A stretch of DNA of 64,000 bases from Limisphaerales bacterium (lineage in GTDB: Bacteria; Verrucomicrobiota; Verrucomicrobiia; Limisphaerales; AAA164-E04), in the NCBI GenBank assembly GCA_024761205.1, contig JAMASS010000013.1, positions 52,889-116,888 on the forward strand. Direction: 5' to 3'. This document shows, piece by piece, positions 26,731 to 34,304 of the stretch (position 1 is the stretch's first letter; each line of letters begins with the position of its first letter). The notes under the pieces are model-generated. The model was not told the origin of the DNA. It saw only the letters and a list, made by a program, of their open reading frames with translations, and did no database searches. The position numbers and the translations under genes are program-made.

Positions 26731-27531
26731 ATGCCAGAAATGCATGAAGTCGATTACAAGATTTTCGGAGAGGAAATGCAGTTCGTTGAGATTGAACTCG
26801 ATCCGCAAGAAGCCGTCGTCGCCGAAGCCGGTGGCATGATGTATATGGAACAAGGGATCGAGATGGAAACCATCTTTGGCGATGGTTCGCAACAAAACAG
26901 CGGCTTCCTAGGCAGCCTCATGAACGCCGGCAAACGACTCATCACCGGGGAATCTCTCTTTATGACCATCTTCCTCAATCGCGACATGGGTAAGCAGCGC
27001 GTCTCGTTCGGTGCACCGTATCCGGGTAAGATCATCGCCGTCCACCTGGCCGATCTGGGGGGTGAACTGATTACTCAAAAAGACTCGTTCCTGTGTGCGG
27101 CGAAGGGCGTCAGCATCGGCATCGCTTTTCAGAGACGTTTGGGTGCCGGTTTATTCGGCGGCGAGGGTTTCATCATGCAGCACCTCCAAGGCAACGGCTG
27201 GGCCTTTGTGCACGCCGGGGGAACGCTCTATGAGAAAGAACTCAGTCCCGGTGAGGAATTGAGAGTCGATACCGGTTGCGTCGTGGCCTATCAAGCTACC
27301 GTTCGATTCGACGTCAAATATGTGGGCAAGATCAAGTCAGCGCTCTTTGGCGGTGAAGGGCTTTTCTTTGCTACACTCAGAGGCCCAGGGAGGGTTTGGC
27401 TGCAATCGCTGCCGCTCAGCCGTCTGGCAGGTCGTATCGTTTCTGCCGCGCCACAAACCGGTTCCGGAGGCAAAGGTGAAGGCTCCATCCTTGGGGGTAT
27501 CGGTAACCTCTTAGACGGCGATAATCATTAG
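26731..27531 (+). CDS. AIM24 family protein (TIGR00266-like)
   Basis: A 266-residue beta-rich cytoplasmic protein. Typical AIM24 features are FVEIELDPQEAVVAEAGGMM (19-38), the ITGESLFMTIF segment (70-80) and repeated glycine-rich turns such as LFGGEGFIMQHLQGNG and SALFGGEGLFFATLRG. Similar bacterial proteins are duplicated beta-sandwiches of unknown function; the mitochondrial namesake supports cristae structure. A strong AGGAGG lies eight bases before the ATG. It is followed by a YdcF-type gene whose GTG start shares one base with the stop codon, so the two are probably translated together. A second, decayed AIM24-type gene is at 38836-39640. Confidence 0.92.
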   Translation: MPEMHEVDYKIFGEEMQFVEIELDPQEAVVAEAGGMMYMEQGIEMETIFGDGSQQNSGFLGSLMNAGKRLITGESLFMTIFLNRDMGKQRVSFGAPYPGKIIAVHLADLGGELITQKDSFLCAAKGVSIGIAFQRRLGAGLFGGEGFIMQHLQGNGWAFVHAGGTLYEKELSPGEELRVDTGCVVAYQATVRFDVKYVGKIKSALFGGEGLFFATLRGPGRVWLQSLPLSRLAGRIVSAAPQTGSGGKGEGSILGGIGNLLDGDNH

Positions 27532-28373
27532 TGCTTGGCGCTTGCGCCACCCAACTACCCAAACCCAGACAGACTGTGTTCTTCGCCTTCAATTACGGAG
27601 ACCTTGTTCAACCGCTGCCGCTTCTTTGGTTTCTTTGCATTGCGGCCACCACCTATGCTTTTCGCAGAAAACAGTGGCGTAGCGGATTCGCGTTTCTCTT
27701 CATCACCTGCATTTTCTACGCCATCGGTGCCACACCCGTCCCCGCAAAACTCATCACCCGGTTGGAAGCATCCTACTATCCCGCCGACTGGGATTCGATC
27801 CCTTCGGCAGACGCGATCTTGATTCTCGGCGGCACCATTAACGCTTCACCTCGCGACCTCACAGGATTTAACCTAGCGCGAGAAGCGGATCGAATCATCA
27901 CCGGATTTAGCTTGGCCCGCCAGGGCAAAGCCAAGGCCCTGGTGCTGGGTGGCAGCAAATATCGAATTACAGAAACGGCCCGGACAGAGGGCGAACACGT
28001 GCAGCACTGGTTTCAGTCATGGGGCATCGCCGATATCCCGACCTACATCCTACCCGAATGCACTAACACCCACGACGAAGCCCTCCGCACAAGGAATCTC
28101 GTCAACGAGCACAATTGGGCGTCAATCCTACTCGTCACGTCGGGCTCTCACATGCTGCGCGCGGAGGCCACCTTCCGTGCGGCTGGGATCAAAGTGATTC
28201 CGGTCGCTTGCGATTTTGAGGGAGCCACCGTTCTTGACGCTGGCAAAGGTTGGAATTTTGTTCCCCAAGAAACGGGCTTCTACCTGATGAAACTCTATAT
28301 TCACGAGGTTGTCGGCTGGCCCTACTATCGCCTCAGGGGATGGATCAAAGCCCCTCGGAAGTTCATCGGTTGA
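27531..28373 (+). CDS. YdcF/ElyC-like DUF218 protein
   Basis: A 280-residue protein with two N-terminal membrane segments (about 22-40 and 48-66) followed by a DUF218 domain: ADAILILGGTIN (91-102), KALVLGGSK (near 136), a conserved CTNTHDEALRTRNLV (172-186) and LLVTSGSHMLRAEATFRAAG (200-219). DUF218 proteins such as ElyC and SanA act at the periplasmic face in envelope integrity and lipid-carrier metabolism. The start is GTG at 27531, overlapping the TAG of the AIM24 gene by one base. A downstream region of 215 bases before the convergent ligase gene shows no hairpin terminator. Confidence 0.88.
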   Translation: MLGACATQLPKPRQTVFFAFNYGDLVQPLPLLWFLCIAATTYAFRRKQWRSGFAFLFITCIFYAIGATPVPAKLITRLEASYYPADWDSIPSADAILILGGTINASPRDLTGFNLAREADRIITGFSLARQGKAKALVLGGSKYRITETARTEGEHVQHWFQSWGIADIPTYILPECTNTHDEALRTRNLVNEHNWASILLVTSGSHMLRAEATFRAAGIKVIPVACDFEGATVLDAGKGWNFVPQETGFYLMKLYIHEVVGWPYYRLRGWIKAPRKFIG

Positions 28374-28588
28374 AAAAAGCAGCAGCAAAGGCAATAGGCT
28401 GAATGAAAAATTCAATGTCACCAGGTCTTCCGGCAATTGTTTCTTAAGTGATCGGATAAAAAGCGAGGCGCCAACTGTCGCTTCGATTGTAGTAGACGAT
28501 TTGCCTCCGCTGGCAAGGGGATTTCATACCTTCCGGTAACTTCGTTTACTTTAATCCCGAGACTCACGCTTTGAAAAACTGAGCCGAT

Positions 28589-29893
28589 TCACGTCGGCTG
28601 GCACTCCTTCACCCAACGGCGTGCCTTCATTTCGAATCGCGGCAAAGAATTACCGGGAACCACCTCGACCGGCACTCTGAGCGCCAACCGCTTTTGCAAC
28701 TCCCGTTCGAGGTTCTGAACCACAGCCGATGATGAAGGAGCATCACGCTGCACCTCGATTCGAATCGTGAGTTCAACCAGACTGCGATGCTCACTAACCT
28801 GCACTTGATACTCCGCCACCCCACCCGTGCTGCGAATAATTTCATCAATCGCGCTCGGATAAACATTCACCCCCCGAACCACCGTCATATCATCGCAACG
28901 GCCGATAATGCCTCCGGTGAGTGCCGTGTGATTGCGCCTGCAGCCACATGACCCAGGTTTGCGCAGCTCAACCAAGTCACCTGTTCGGTAACGAATCAGG
29001 GGCGAACCCGCCCGCCGCAACGTCGTCAGGATCAACTCGCCACGTTCCCCGGGGGCGACCGGTAGCAGCGTCACAAGATCAACCACTTCGGCAAGATAGG
29101 ACGAATCGATGAGATGAAGAACGCCCGGCATATTGGGACATTGAAACGAAACCGGTCCAGTTTCCGTCATTCCGTGATGATCAAAGACCAAGGCCGTCGG
29201 CCACAACTCAGCAAGACGCTGACGCACGGACAACTGGCTACCTCCTGGCTCTCCCGCAACCAAAATGCAGCGCAGCGGCAGCCCTTCTCGGTCAATGCCC
29301 AGCTCCGCTGCGACCTCGCCCATCCGCAAGGCATAAGTTGGGGTACAAGCGAGAACCGTAATCTCATTACTGATCATCGCTTGCAAGCGGGTTTCGGTCG
29401 ACATTCCTCCACCGGACAGACAAAAACCTCCTAGTTTCAGAGCCGCCTCGAAGGCAGCCCAAAAGCCCAGAAAAGGCCCAAAAGAAAACGCAAAGAAGAA
29501 ACGATCACTCTGTTGAAGCTCCGCCGCCCTCATGACCTCAATCCAGTCATCAATGACGAAATTCCAGGTCGTAGCTGTATCCAACCACCGCATTGGGGTC
29601 CCTGAAGTGCCACTAGTTTGATGGCATCGGGTGTAATGGCTTATCGGATACGTTAAGTTAGTACCATAGGGAGGATGTGTCTCTTGATCGGCAACCCACT
29701 CCGCTTTGGTCGTCAGTGGGAACAGCCTCGTAAAATCCCTTACCGAGGTAAAGAGATTTCGCTTCCGTCTGCTATCCGCTTTTTTCTGATAGAAGGGATT
29801 TGAGGCGAGCACCTCGCCCAACAGCTGATTCAATAGCTCCAGCTGCCGGATCTCCAAATCTTGCTTTGAAGAATAGATAACGTCTTTCATCAA
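28589..29893 (-). CDS. Phenylacetate-CoA ligase (PaaK)-like AMP-forming ligase
   Basis: A 434-residue adenylate-forming enzyme of the PaaK group. The P-loop is HQTSGTSGTPMRW (90-102); later motifs include HHGMTETGPV (near 237), LIRYRTGDLVEL (near 314) and GRCDDMTVVRGVNVYPSAID (near 338), then a C-terminal ACT-like domain typical of PaaK (near 360-430). It would activate an aromatic or other carboxylic acid to its CoA thioester; no paa catabolic genes are near, so the substrate is open. It lies 24 bases downstream of a membrane-protein gene on the same strand, a likely two-gene unit. Confidence 0.88.
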   Translation of the reverse strand: MMKDVIYSSKQDLEIRQLELLNQLLGEVLASNPFYQKKADSRRKRNLFTSVRDFTRLFPLTTKAEWVADQETHPPYGTNLTYPISHYTRCHQTSGTSGTPMRWLDTATTWNFVIDDWIEVMRAAELQQSDRFFFAFSFGPFLGFWAAFEAALKLGGFCLSGGGMSTETRLQAMISNEITVLACTPTYALRMGEVAAELGIDREGLPLRCILVAGEPGGSQLSVRQRLAELWPTALVFDHHGMTETGPVSFQCPNMPGVLHLIDSSYLAEVVDLVTLLPVAPGERGELILTTLRRAGSPLIRYRTGDLVELRKPGSCGCRRNHTALTGGIIGRCDDMTVVRGVNVYPSAIDEIIRSTGGVAEYQVQVSEHRSLVELTIRIEVQRDAPSSSAVVQNLERELQKRLALRVPVEVVPGNSLPRFEMKARRWVKECQPT

Positions 29894-29917
29894 CGCCCGC
29901 AGCCAGTATCCAAATGA

Positions 29918-30484
29918 TCAATCGCTTCCTTTGTCCAAGTGGGCGGGAAAGGTTTTAATCATAGTCTTTGGCTTTGCGGGCTCGGGATTCGGCTTGTACA
30001 ACGTCACCAACATGCCGCCGAGCGCCGCGAAAATAATCCCCAAAACAAACGGTAATCGGATCACGCTCCAACCGCCCGCGGGCGGTTGCAACATGATCGC
30101 CACAATCGCGTTCACCACGGGTGCTCCGGCAAAGATGATTGACATCACTACGGGAGGTGTTCCTTTCGCACCGAAGGCCAATAACACTCCGAAAGCGCCA
30201 ACGGCACCGGCAATTCCCGCGACCAGGGACCACCACATCCCGGCTCCCGTATAGCCACTGAAGGCGGCGCCCTTGACCATTAGCAGCGCCAACGGCGCCA
30301 AAACCGCCACCAAGAAGTAAGCAATACCCACAAACAAAAACGCCTTGTAGCGACCATTCTCAGAATCACCCATGGTCACTTGTCCCTTGTGCAGCAAAAT
30401 ACCATAAAGACCCCAGCAAACCACTGTGAGCAATGCAAAGTAGAGCCATGCCATACCCGGTCCGGACGATGTTTCAGTTCCCAT
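29918..30484 (-). CDS. Small multi-pass membrane protein (EamA-like half-transporter)
   Basis: A 188-residue protein with five hydrophobic segments at about 12-30, 46-68, 80-105, 113-132 and 143-162 and a charged C-terminal tail rich in Lys and Pro. The glycine/alanine-rich helices and the length fit half-size DMT/EamA-like transporters known in PVC bacteria. No substrate can be proposed. It is encoded immediately upstream of the PaaK-like ligase on the same strand, so it could import the acid which that ligase activates (inference only). Confidence 0.75.
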   Translation of the reverse strand: MGTETSSGPGMAWLYFALLTVVCWGLYGILLHKGQVTMGDSENGRYKAFLFVGIAYFLVAVLAPLALLMVKGAAFSGYTGAGMWWSLVAGIAGAVGAFGVLLAFGAKGTPPVVMSIIFAGAPVVNAIVAIMLQPPAGGWSVIRLPFVLGIIFAALGGMLVTLYKPNPEPAKPKTMIKTFPAHLDKGSD

Positions 30485-30765
30485 AATCGTTTAAGAATTC
30501 TTGAATGATCTTCGGTCGGTGACTCTAACGAACTCGTTCACTGAAAACAATAGGCTTCAACTCCCCAACAGCAATTCCGGCTGCGGGAAAAAGAAGGTGT
30601 GGAAACCGAGAGTGGTATTTCTGTGGCAGAGGTATAGGAGAGCGAGTGCCAGTGCCTAATTACCTTTGTAAAGCCCGAGGTGGTGACGGCGCCTTGGTGC
30701 CAGGGCAGGCTGTAGCGCCATGAGCTAGAGAATATTGCCCGTTTGGCTGGCATATTCTCTTCTCT

Positions 30766-30809
30766 CTCAAAAAACAAAAAAATAGCCGTCCTTTGAAAAA
30801 GGACGGCTA
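30766..30809 (-). terminator. Rho-independent terminator of the PEP-CTERM gene
   Basis: A perfect 12-base-pair stem (30783-30794 with 30798-30809) and a 3-base loop, followed on the minus strand by a run of T broken by one G (30766-30782 on the plus strand is A-rich). It lies 20 bases after the stop codon of the PEP-CTERM gene (30830). The rest of 30485-30829 holds no gene. Confidence 0.93.
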
Positions 30810-30829
30810 AATGGGAGGATAAATCGGTG

Positions 30830-31318
30830 CTACTTGCGTCGCCGCAGCAACAAAGCACTACCCCCGAGAAGCGCCAAAACGATCGTGGAAGGCTCTGGGA
30901 TCGGATCAATTCCACTAATACTGAAAGCACTCAAGCCAGTCAAACCTGTAGGAAGGGTAGGAGGTGTTCCGACACCGCCGAGAGTCACCGTAAACTGGCC
31001 AGATGTTCCGAGCAAAGCATCACCCATGAGAACAGCCACCTGAAGGGTCGCCATCTCACCACCGGCAACACCATCAATTGTGCGAGTTCCACCAGCGAAA
31101 AAGCCGGGTGCTGTTGCCAAGAATGGAGCAGATTGACCGACATTAGTGCCGTCAGCCAACTGCAACTGAGCACTAAAGCCAGCTCCGAGAAGCCCATCAG
31201 GACCTGAGACCGGAGCAGTAACACCTCCGACACCGTTGGAGAAGTTGACGGTGCCCTGAGCACTAGCACTCACAGTAGCCACGACACACAATGTTGCGAG
31301 CAATAATAGTTTCTTCAT
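30830..31318 (-). CDS. PEP-CTERM sorting-domain secreted protein
   Basis: A 162-residue exported protein with a signal peptide cleaved after about ASA (residue 20) and a C-terminal sorting signal: PEPSTIVLALLGGSALLLRRRK. The mature part is small, Gly/Thr/Val-rich and without catalytic motifs. PEP-CTERM proteins are processed by an exosortase and are associated with exopolysaccharide or biofilm; no exosortase gene is in the window. It ends in a strong terminator (30766-30809) and lies 37 bases after the 31356-31967 gene on the same strand, so the two are probably co-transcribed. Confidence 0.94.
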   Translation of the reverse strand: MKKLLLLATLCVVATVSASAQGTVNFSNGVGGVTAPVSGPDGLLGAGFSAQLQLADGTNVGQSAPFLATAPGFFAGGTRTIDGVAGGEMATLQVAVLMGDALLGTSGQFTVTLGGVGTPPTLPTGLTGLSAFSISGIDPIPEPSTIVLALLGGSALLLRRRK

Positions 31319-31355
31319 ATTGTGTTAATGTATTAGTTTAGTTGTTAGGTAGTAA

Positions 31356-31967
31356 TTAGTTAACAGTAACTGCGAAATCGCGATTCCAATCGCCAGCATC
31401 CATCTTGTCGATGAAGAGAGCATCACCGACGGCCAAGACGGGATCTTCCGGAGTCCAAACCCCAAAGTAGGTGAAAATTTCAAACCCGGTGCCGTCAAAC
31501 TTGTAAGCAGTGTCACCCACACTAGCAGGAAACTCAAGTTTTTCACCCAAGGTGCCTTCTTGCGGAACGATCGAACCTTGGATGCTCAAACCAGCAGGAA
31601 TCGCCTTGTTCGATGCCTCATTCTGCTGCACCTCGCCAATGAAAGTGATAGTAGTGTCTTCAGACACTTGGATGTAAAAACCAACGCCAACCGGAAGCGC
31701 AACGTCGGGATTCCAACCCCCCAAGAAAACGGAAGATGTAAACGTACCGCCGTCATAGAGGTAAATCGTTGTACCACCCGGAGCCTCCGGAATGATTTCA
31801 GAAGCCATATTTCCGCCATTGCTCAAGGGATTCGTAATCAAGCTCAATCCCTCGTTCAATGGCTTGTTAACGTAACCTACGACATTAACCGAGGCAACCT
31901 GTGCCGAAGCTGTAGCGATAACCATTGCTCCCAGCACAGCCGCAATGAGTAGCGTTTTTGTTCTCAT
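31356..31967 (-). CDS. Secreted hypothetical protein (Verrucomicrobial VNVVGYVN family)
   Basis: A 203-residue exported protein: signal peptide to about ASA (residue 22), then the recurrent QVASVNVVGYVN opening seen in many secreted Verrucomicrobial proteins. The rest is beta-rich and acidic, with LPVGVGFYIQVSEDTTITF in the middle, and ends in VTVN without a PEP-CTERM or other anchor. It is likely a surface or extracellular protein of unknown role. The 276 bases upstream (31968-32243) are AT-rich and should hold its promoter and that of the divergent methyltransferase, but no clear -35/-10 pair could be fixed. Confidence 0.85.
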   Translation of the reverse strand: MRTKTLLIAAVLGAMVIATASAQVASVNVVGYVNKPLNEGLSLITNPLSNGGNMASEIIPEAPGGTTIYLYDGGTFTSSVFLGGWNPDVALPVGVGFYIQVSEDTTITFIGEVQQNEASNKAIPAGLSIQGSIVPQEGTLGEKLEFPASVGDTAYKFDGTGFEIFTYFGVWTPEDPVLAVGDALFIDKMDAGDWNRDFAVTVN

Positions 31968-32243
31968 TTATGCAATTATTCTTTTACTATTACCGTGTGT
32001 GCAATCAGTGTCGATAAATTCAACCTCAATGTCAATGAATTTTTCAATTTTTTTTGAAGCTGTTCTGACGACGGAGGGGATTAAACCGGATTTCTTAAAT
32101 CGCGGCAAGTATTTCTGCGCATTTGCGCGTGTCATCTTGGTTACATTCCGAGGATTTCAAGTTTCTTGGTGATCCGATTTCCAAATGTTGAGTATTTTTG
32201 AGCCGTCTCGAAAATTCTACTCAATCACTGGCCTATCTGTGGC

Positions 32244-33398
32244 GTGACTAACGAAAAAGGAAGTATTCAGAGCGAATCTCACGCTTTGAGGTTAATCATC
32301 ATTGATCGAATCCTCAAAGAAGGCCCTATCTCAACGGCCCAATTCATGGAATTAGCTCTCTACCATCCCATCCACGGCTACTATGAATCGACTGACAGCC
32401 AAAAAATCGGTAAATGGGGTGATTTTGTCACCAGCATCAGCGTCGGTGATCTTTTTGGTCTATTATTGTGCGAACAGCTCGTGCAATGGACTGAAGACCT
32501 GGCGTTAGAAAGCCCAAAATGGGTCGAAGCCGGCGCTCACGACGGGCGGCTAGCCCGTGATATCCTCAATCACTGCCAAAACCACCATCCAAAGACCTAC
32601 AAAACCATCACCTACCACATATTGGAACCCTCGATTACCCAAAGACAACATCAGGAAACCCTCCTTGAATCCCACCCGGATAAGATTCGATGGACCCAAT
32701 CATGGGAAGATCATCAACAAAAAAGCGTTTCAGGCGTGATTTTCTCTAATGAGTTGATTGATGCCTTCCCTGTCGATCGCATCCGTTGGAATGCTTTCAG
32801 CAGGCAGTGGCAAGTGTGTGGGATTACCGTTAATGACGGCAATCTAGAGTGGTGTCTCATGCCCCAGTCCTGTGGTCGATCATCCCCTACCGTTTTTTCT
32901 GAGGTCTCCGATGAGCTCTTTGACCATCTTCCGGATGGTTTTACGACTGAAATCAGCCCAACTGCTGTCAACTGGTGGCAACAGGCAGCCTCGAAGATCG
33001 GTAATGGCTATCTTATGACCATCGATTATGCGCTCACGGCTCCCGAGTTCTTCGCGCCCCACCGACACCAAGGCACGCTCAGAGCTTATTCGCGACACCA
33101 CCAAAACCCGGATTTGCTCGCAAACCCGGGACGACAGGACCTGACAAGTCATGTGAACTATACCGCTGTCCAAGAAGCAGGCGAGTTGGCCGGATTGGAG
33201 ACCGTGGGTATCCTGTCTCAGGAACGGTTTCTAACGAATATTTTCCAATGCCTCCTCAAAAATGACCGGCTCTCATCGTTAATGACTCCATCAAGGGTCC
33301 GCCAGTTCCAATCCCTGGTCCATCCGTATCATTTTGGCAGATCTTTCTCAGTCCTGATTCAGAGACGACTGCCGAGCACCGCGCAAAGAAATGAGTAA
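32244..33398 (+). CDS. MidA/NDUFAF7-like SAM-dependent methyltransferase
   Basis: A 384-residue protein of the MidA (DUF185) family. Recognisable parts are the N-terminal MELALYHPIHGYYES (34-48), KWGDFVTSISVGDLFG (57-72), WVEAGAHDGRLARDIL (93-108, SAM site) and FSNELIDAFPVDRIRW (near 166), the last being the family signature around the catalytic region. The mitochondrial relative methylates an arginine of complex I subunit NDUFS2; bacterial substrates are not well known. The GTG at 32244 is the only sensible start. A LysR gene follows after nine bases on the same strand. Confidence 0.88.
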   Translation: MTNEKGSIQSESHALRLIIIDRILKEGPISTAQFMELALYHPIHGYYESTDSQKIGKWGDFVTSISVGDLFGLLLCEQLVQWTEDLALESPKWVEAGAHDGRLARDILNHCQNHHPKTYKTITYHILEPSITQRQHQETLLESHPDKIRWTQSWEDHQQKSVSGVIFSNELIDAFPVDRIRWNAFSRQWQVCGITVNDGNLEWCLMPQSCGRSSPTVFSEVSDELFDHLPDGFTTEISPTAVNWWQQAASKIGNGYLMTIDYALTAPEFFAPHRHQGTLRAYSRHHQNPDLLANPGRQDLTSHVNYTAVQEAGELAGLETVGILSQERFLTNIFQCLLKNDRLSSLMTPSRVRQFQSLVHPYHFGRSFSVLIQRRLPSTAQRNE

Positions 33399-33407
33399 AG
33401 CCCCACT

Positions 33408-34304
33408 ATGAATATCCATCATCTCGAGCTGTTCTACTATGTCGCCAAACACGGCGGAATTATGGAAGCGGTAAGAAATATGCCTTACGGGATACAGCAA
33501 CCAGCCGTTAGCGGACAAATCATCCAGCTAGAAGCCGACCTTGGCGTGAAGCTCTTTCAACGGCGACCTTTCGCCCTAACCGCGGAGGGAGAACGACTAG
33601 CCGCATTTATCAACCCATTTTTCGATGAAGTCGACACTGTCTGTAATCAGATACGGGATGGCTCTTCAGAGCTTCTCCGGATCGGTGCACCGCCGCTCGT
33701 GCTTGACCGCTATTTTCCGGAGATCATCCGCGAAATTCAAGTTTCCCTCCCATCGGTTAAATTGCTGCTCAAACAGGGCCATCATCGAGAAATCCATCAT
33801 TTGATAAAAACCAATGCCATCGACCTGGCGATCACACCGATTGAAGATCTCGAACAGGAGGAAGATCAGACAGTCCATTTGATAGACATCAACCTCTGTC
33901 TGCTGGTTCCCAAGGCATCCCCTATCAAGTCGTGTGACTATTTCTGGCGCCAGGACCGCATTGCTGAGCCTCTCATTAGCCTCCCTGCCGATGAATTCCT
34001 AGCCAAACGATTCCAACTCTATCTGGTCGAACAGAAGCTCTCGTGGCCTCCAATGATCGAACTCTCATCAATGGACCTAATCGAACGATATGTCGCGGCC
34101 GGTCTGGGAATTGGTCTAGGGATCGGGAATGTGCCAACTGGATCCACCACATCCATTCGCCGGATCGCTCTCAATGATATCAAATCGATCAGAGTTGGCG
34201 TCCTATGGCGAAATGATCTGTCCCCGGTCGGCAAAAGAATTATCGAATTATGCCGAAAACAAGCCGCATTATTGGCGAAGACCGAAAATCACAAAATGAG
34301 CTGA
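33408..34304 (+). CDS. LysR-family transcriptional regulator
   Basis: A 298-residue LysR-type regulator. Residues 1-60 form the winged helix-turn-helix: NIHHLELFYYVAKHGGIMEA, then AVSGQIIQLEADLGVKLFQR (34-53). The rest is a periplasmic-binding-type effector domain from about 88. The spacer in the recognition helix region (RNMPYGIQQPAVSGQ) is the version common in PVC bacteria. No divergent target is beside it; it follows the methyltransferase closely and may regulate genes elsewhere. Its last 16 bases overlap the 3' end of the DUF1553 gene on the opposite strand. Confidence 0.9.
   Translation: MNIHHLELFYYVAKHGGIMEAVRNMPYGIQQPAVSGQIIQLEADLGVKLFQRRPFALTAEGERLAAFINPFFDEVDTVCNQIRDGSSELLRIGAPPLVLDRYFPEIIREIQVSLPSVKLLLKQGHHREIHHLIKTNAIDLAITPIEDLEQEEDQTVHLIDINLCLLVPKASPIKSCDYFWRQDRIAEPLISLPADEFLAKRFQLYLVEQKLSWPPMIELSSMDLIERYVAAGLGIGLGIGNVPTGSTTSIRRIALNDIKSIRVGVLWRNDLSPVGKRIIELCRKQAALLAKTENHKMS

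Noticed and set aside
30538..30930. Open frame of 130 codons on the minus strand
   Set aside because: Overlaps the terminator hairpin and the PEP-CTERM gene in another frame; composition is not protein-like.
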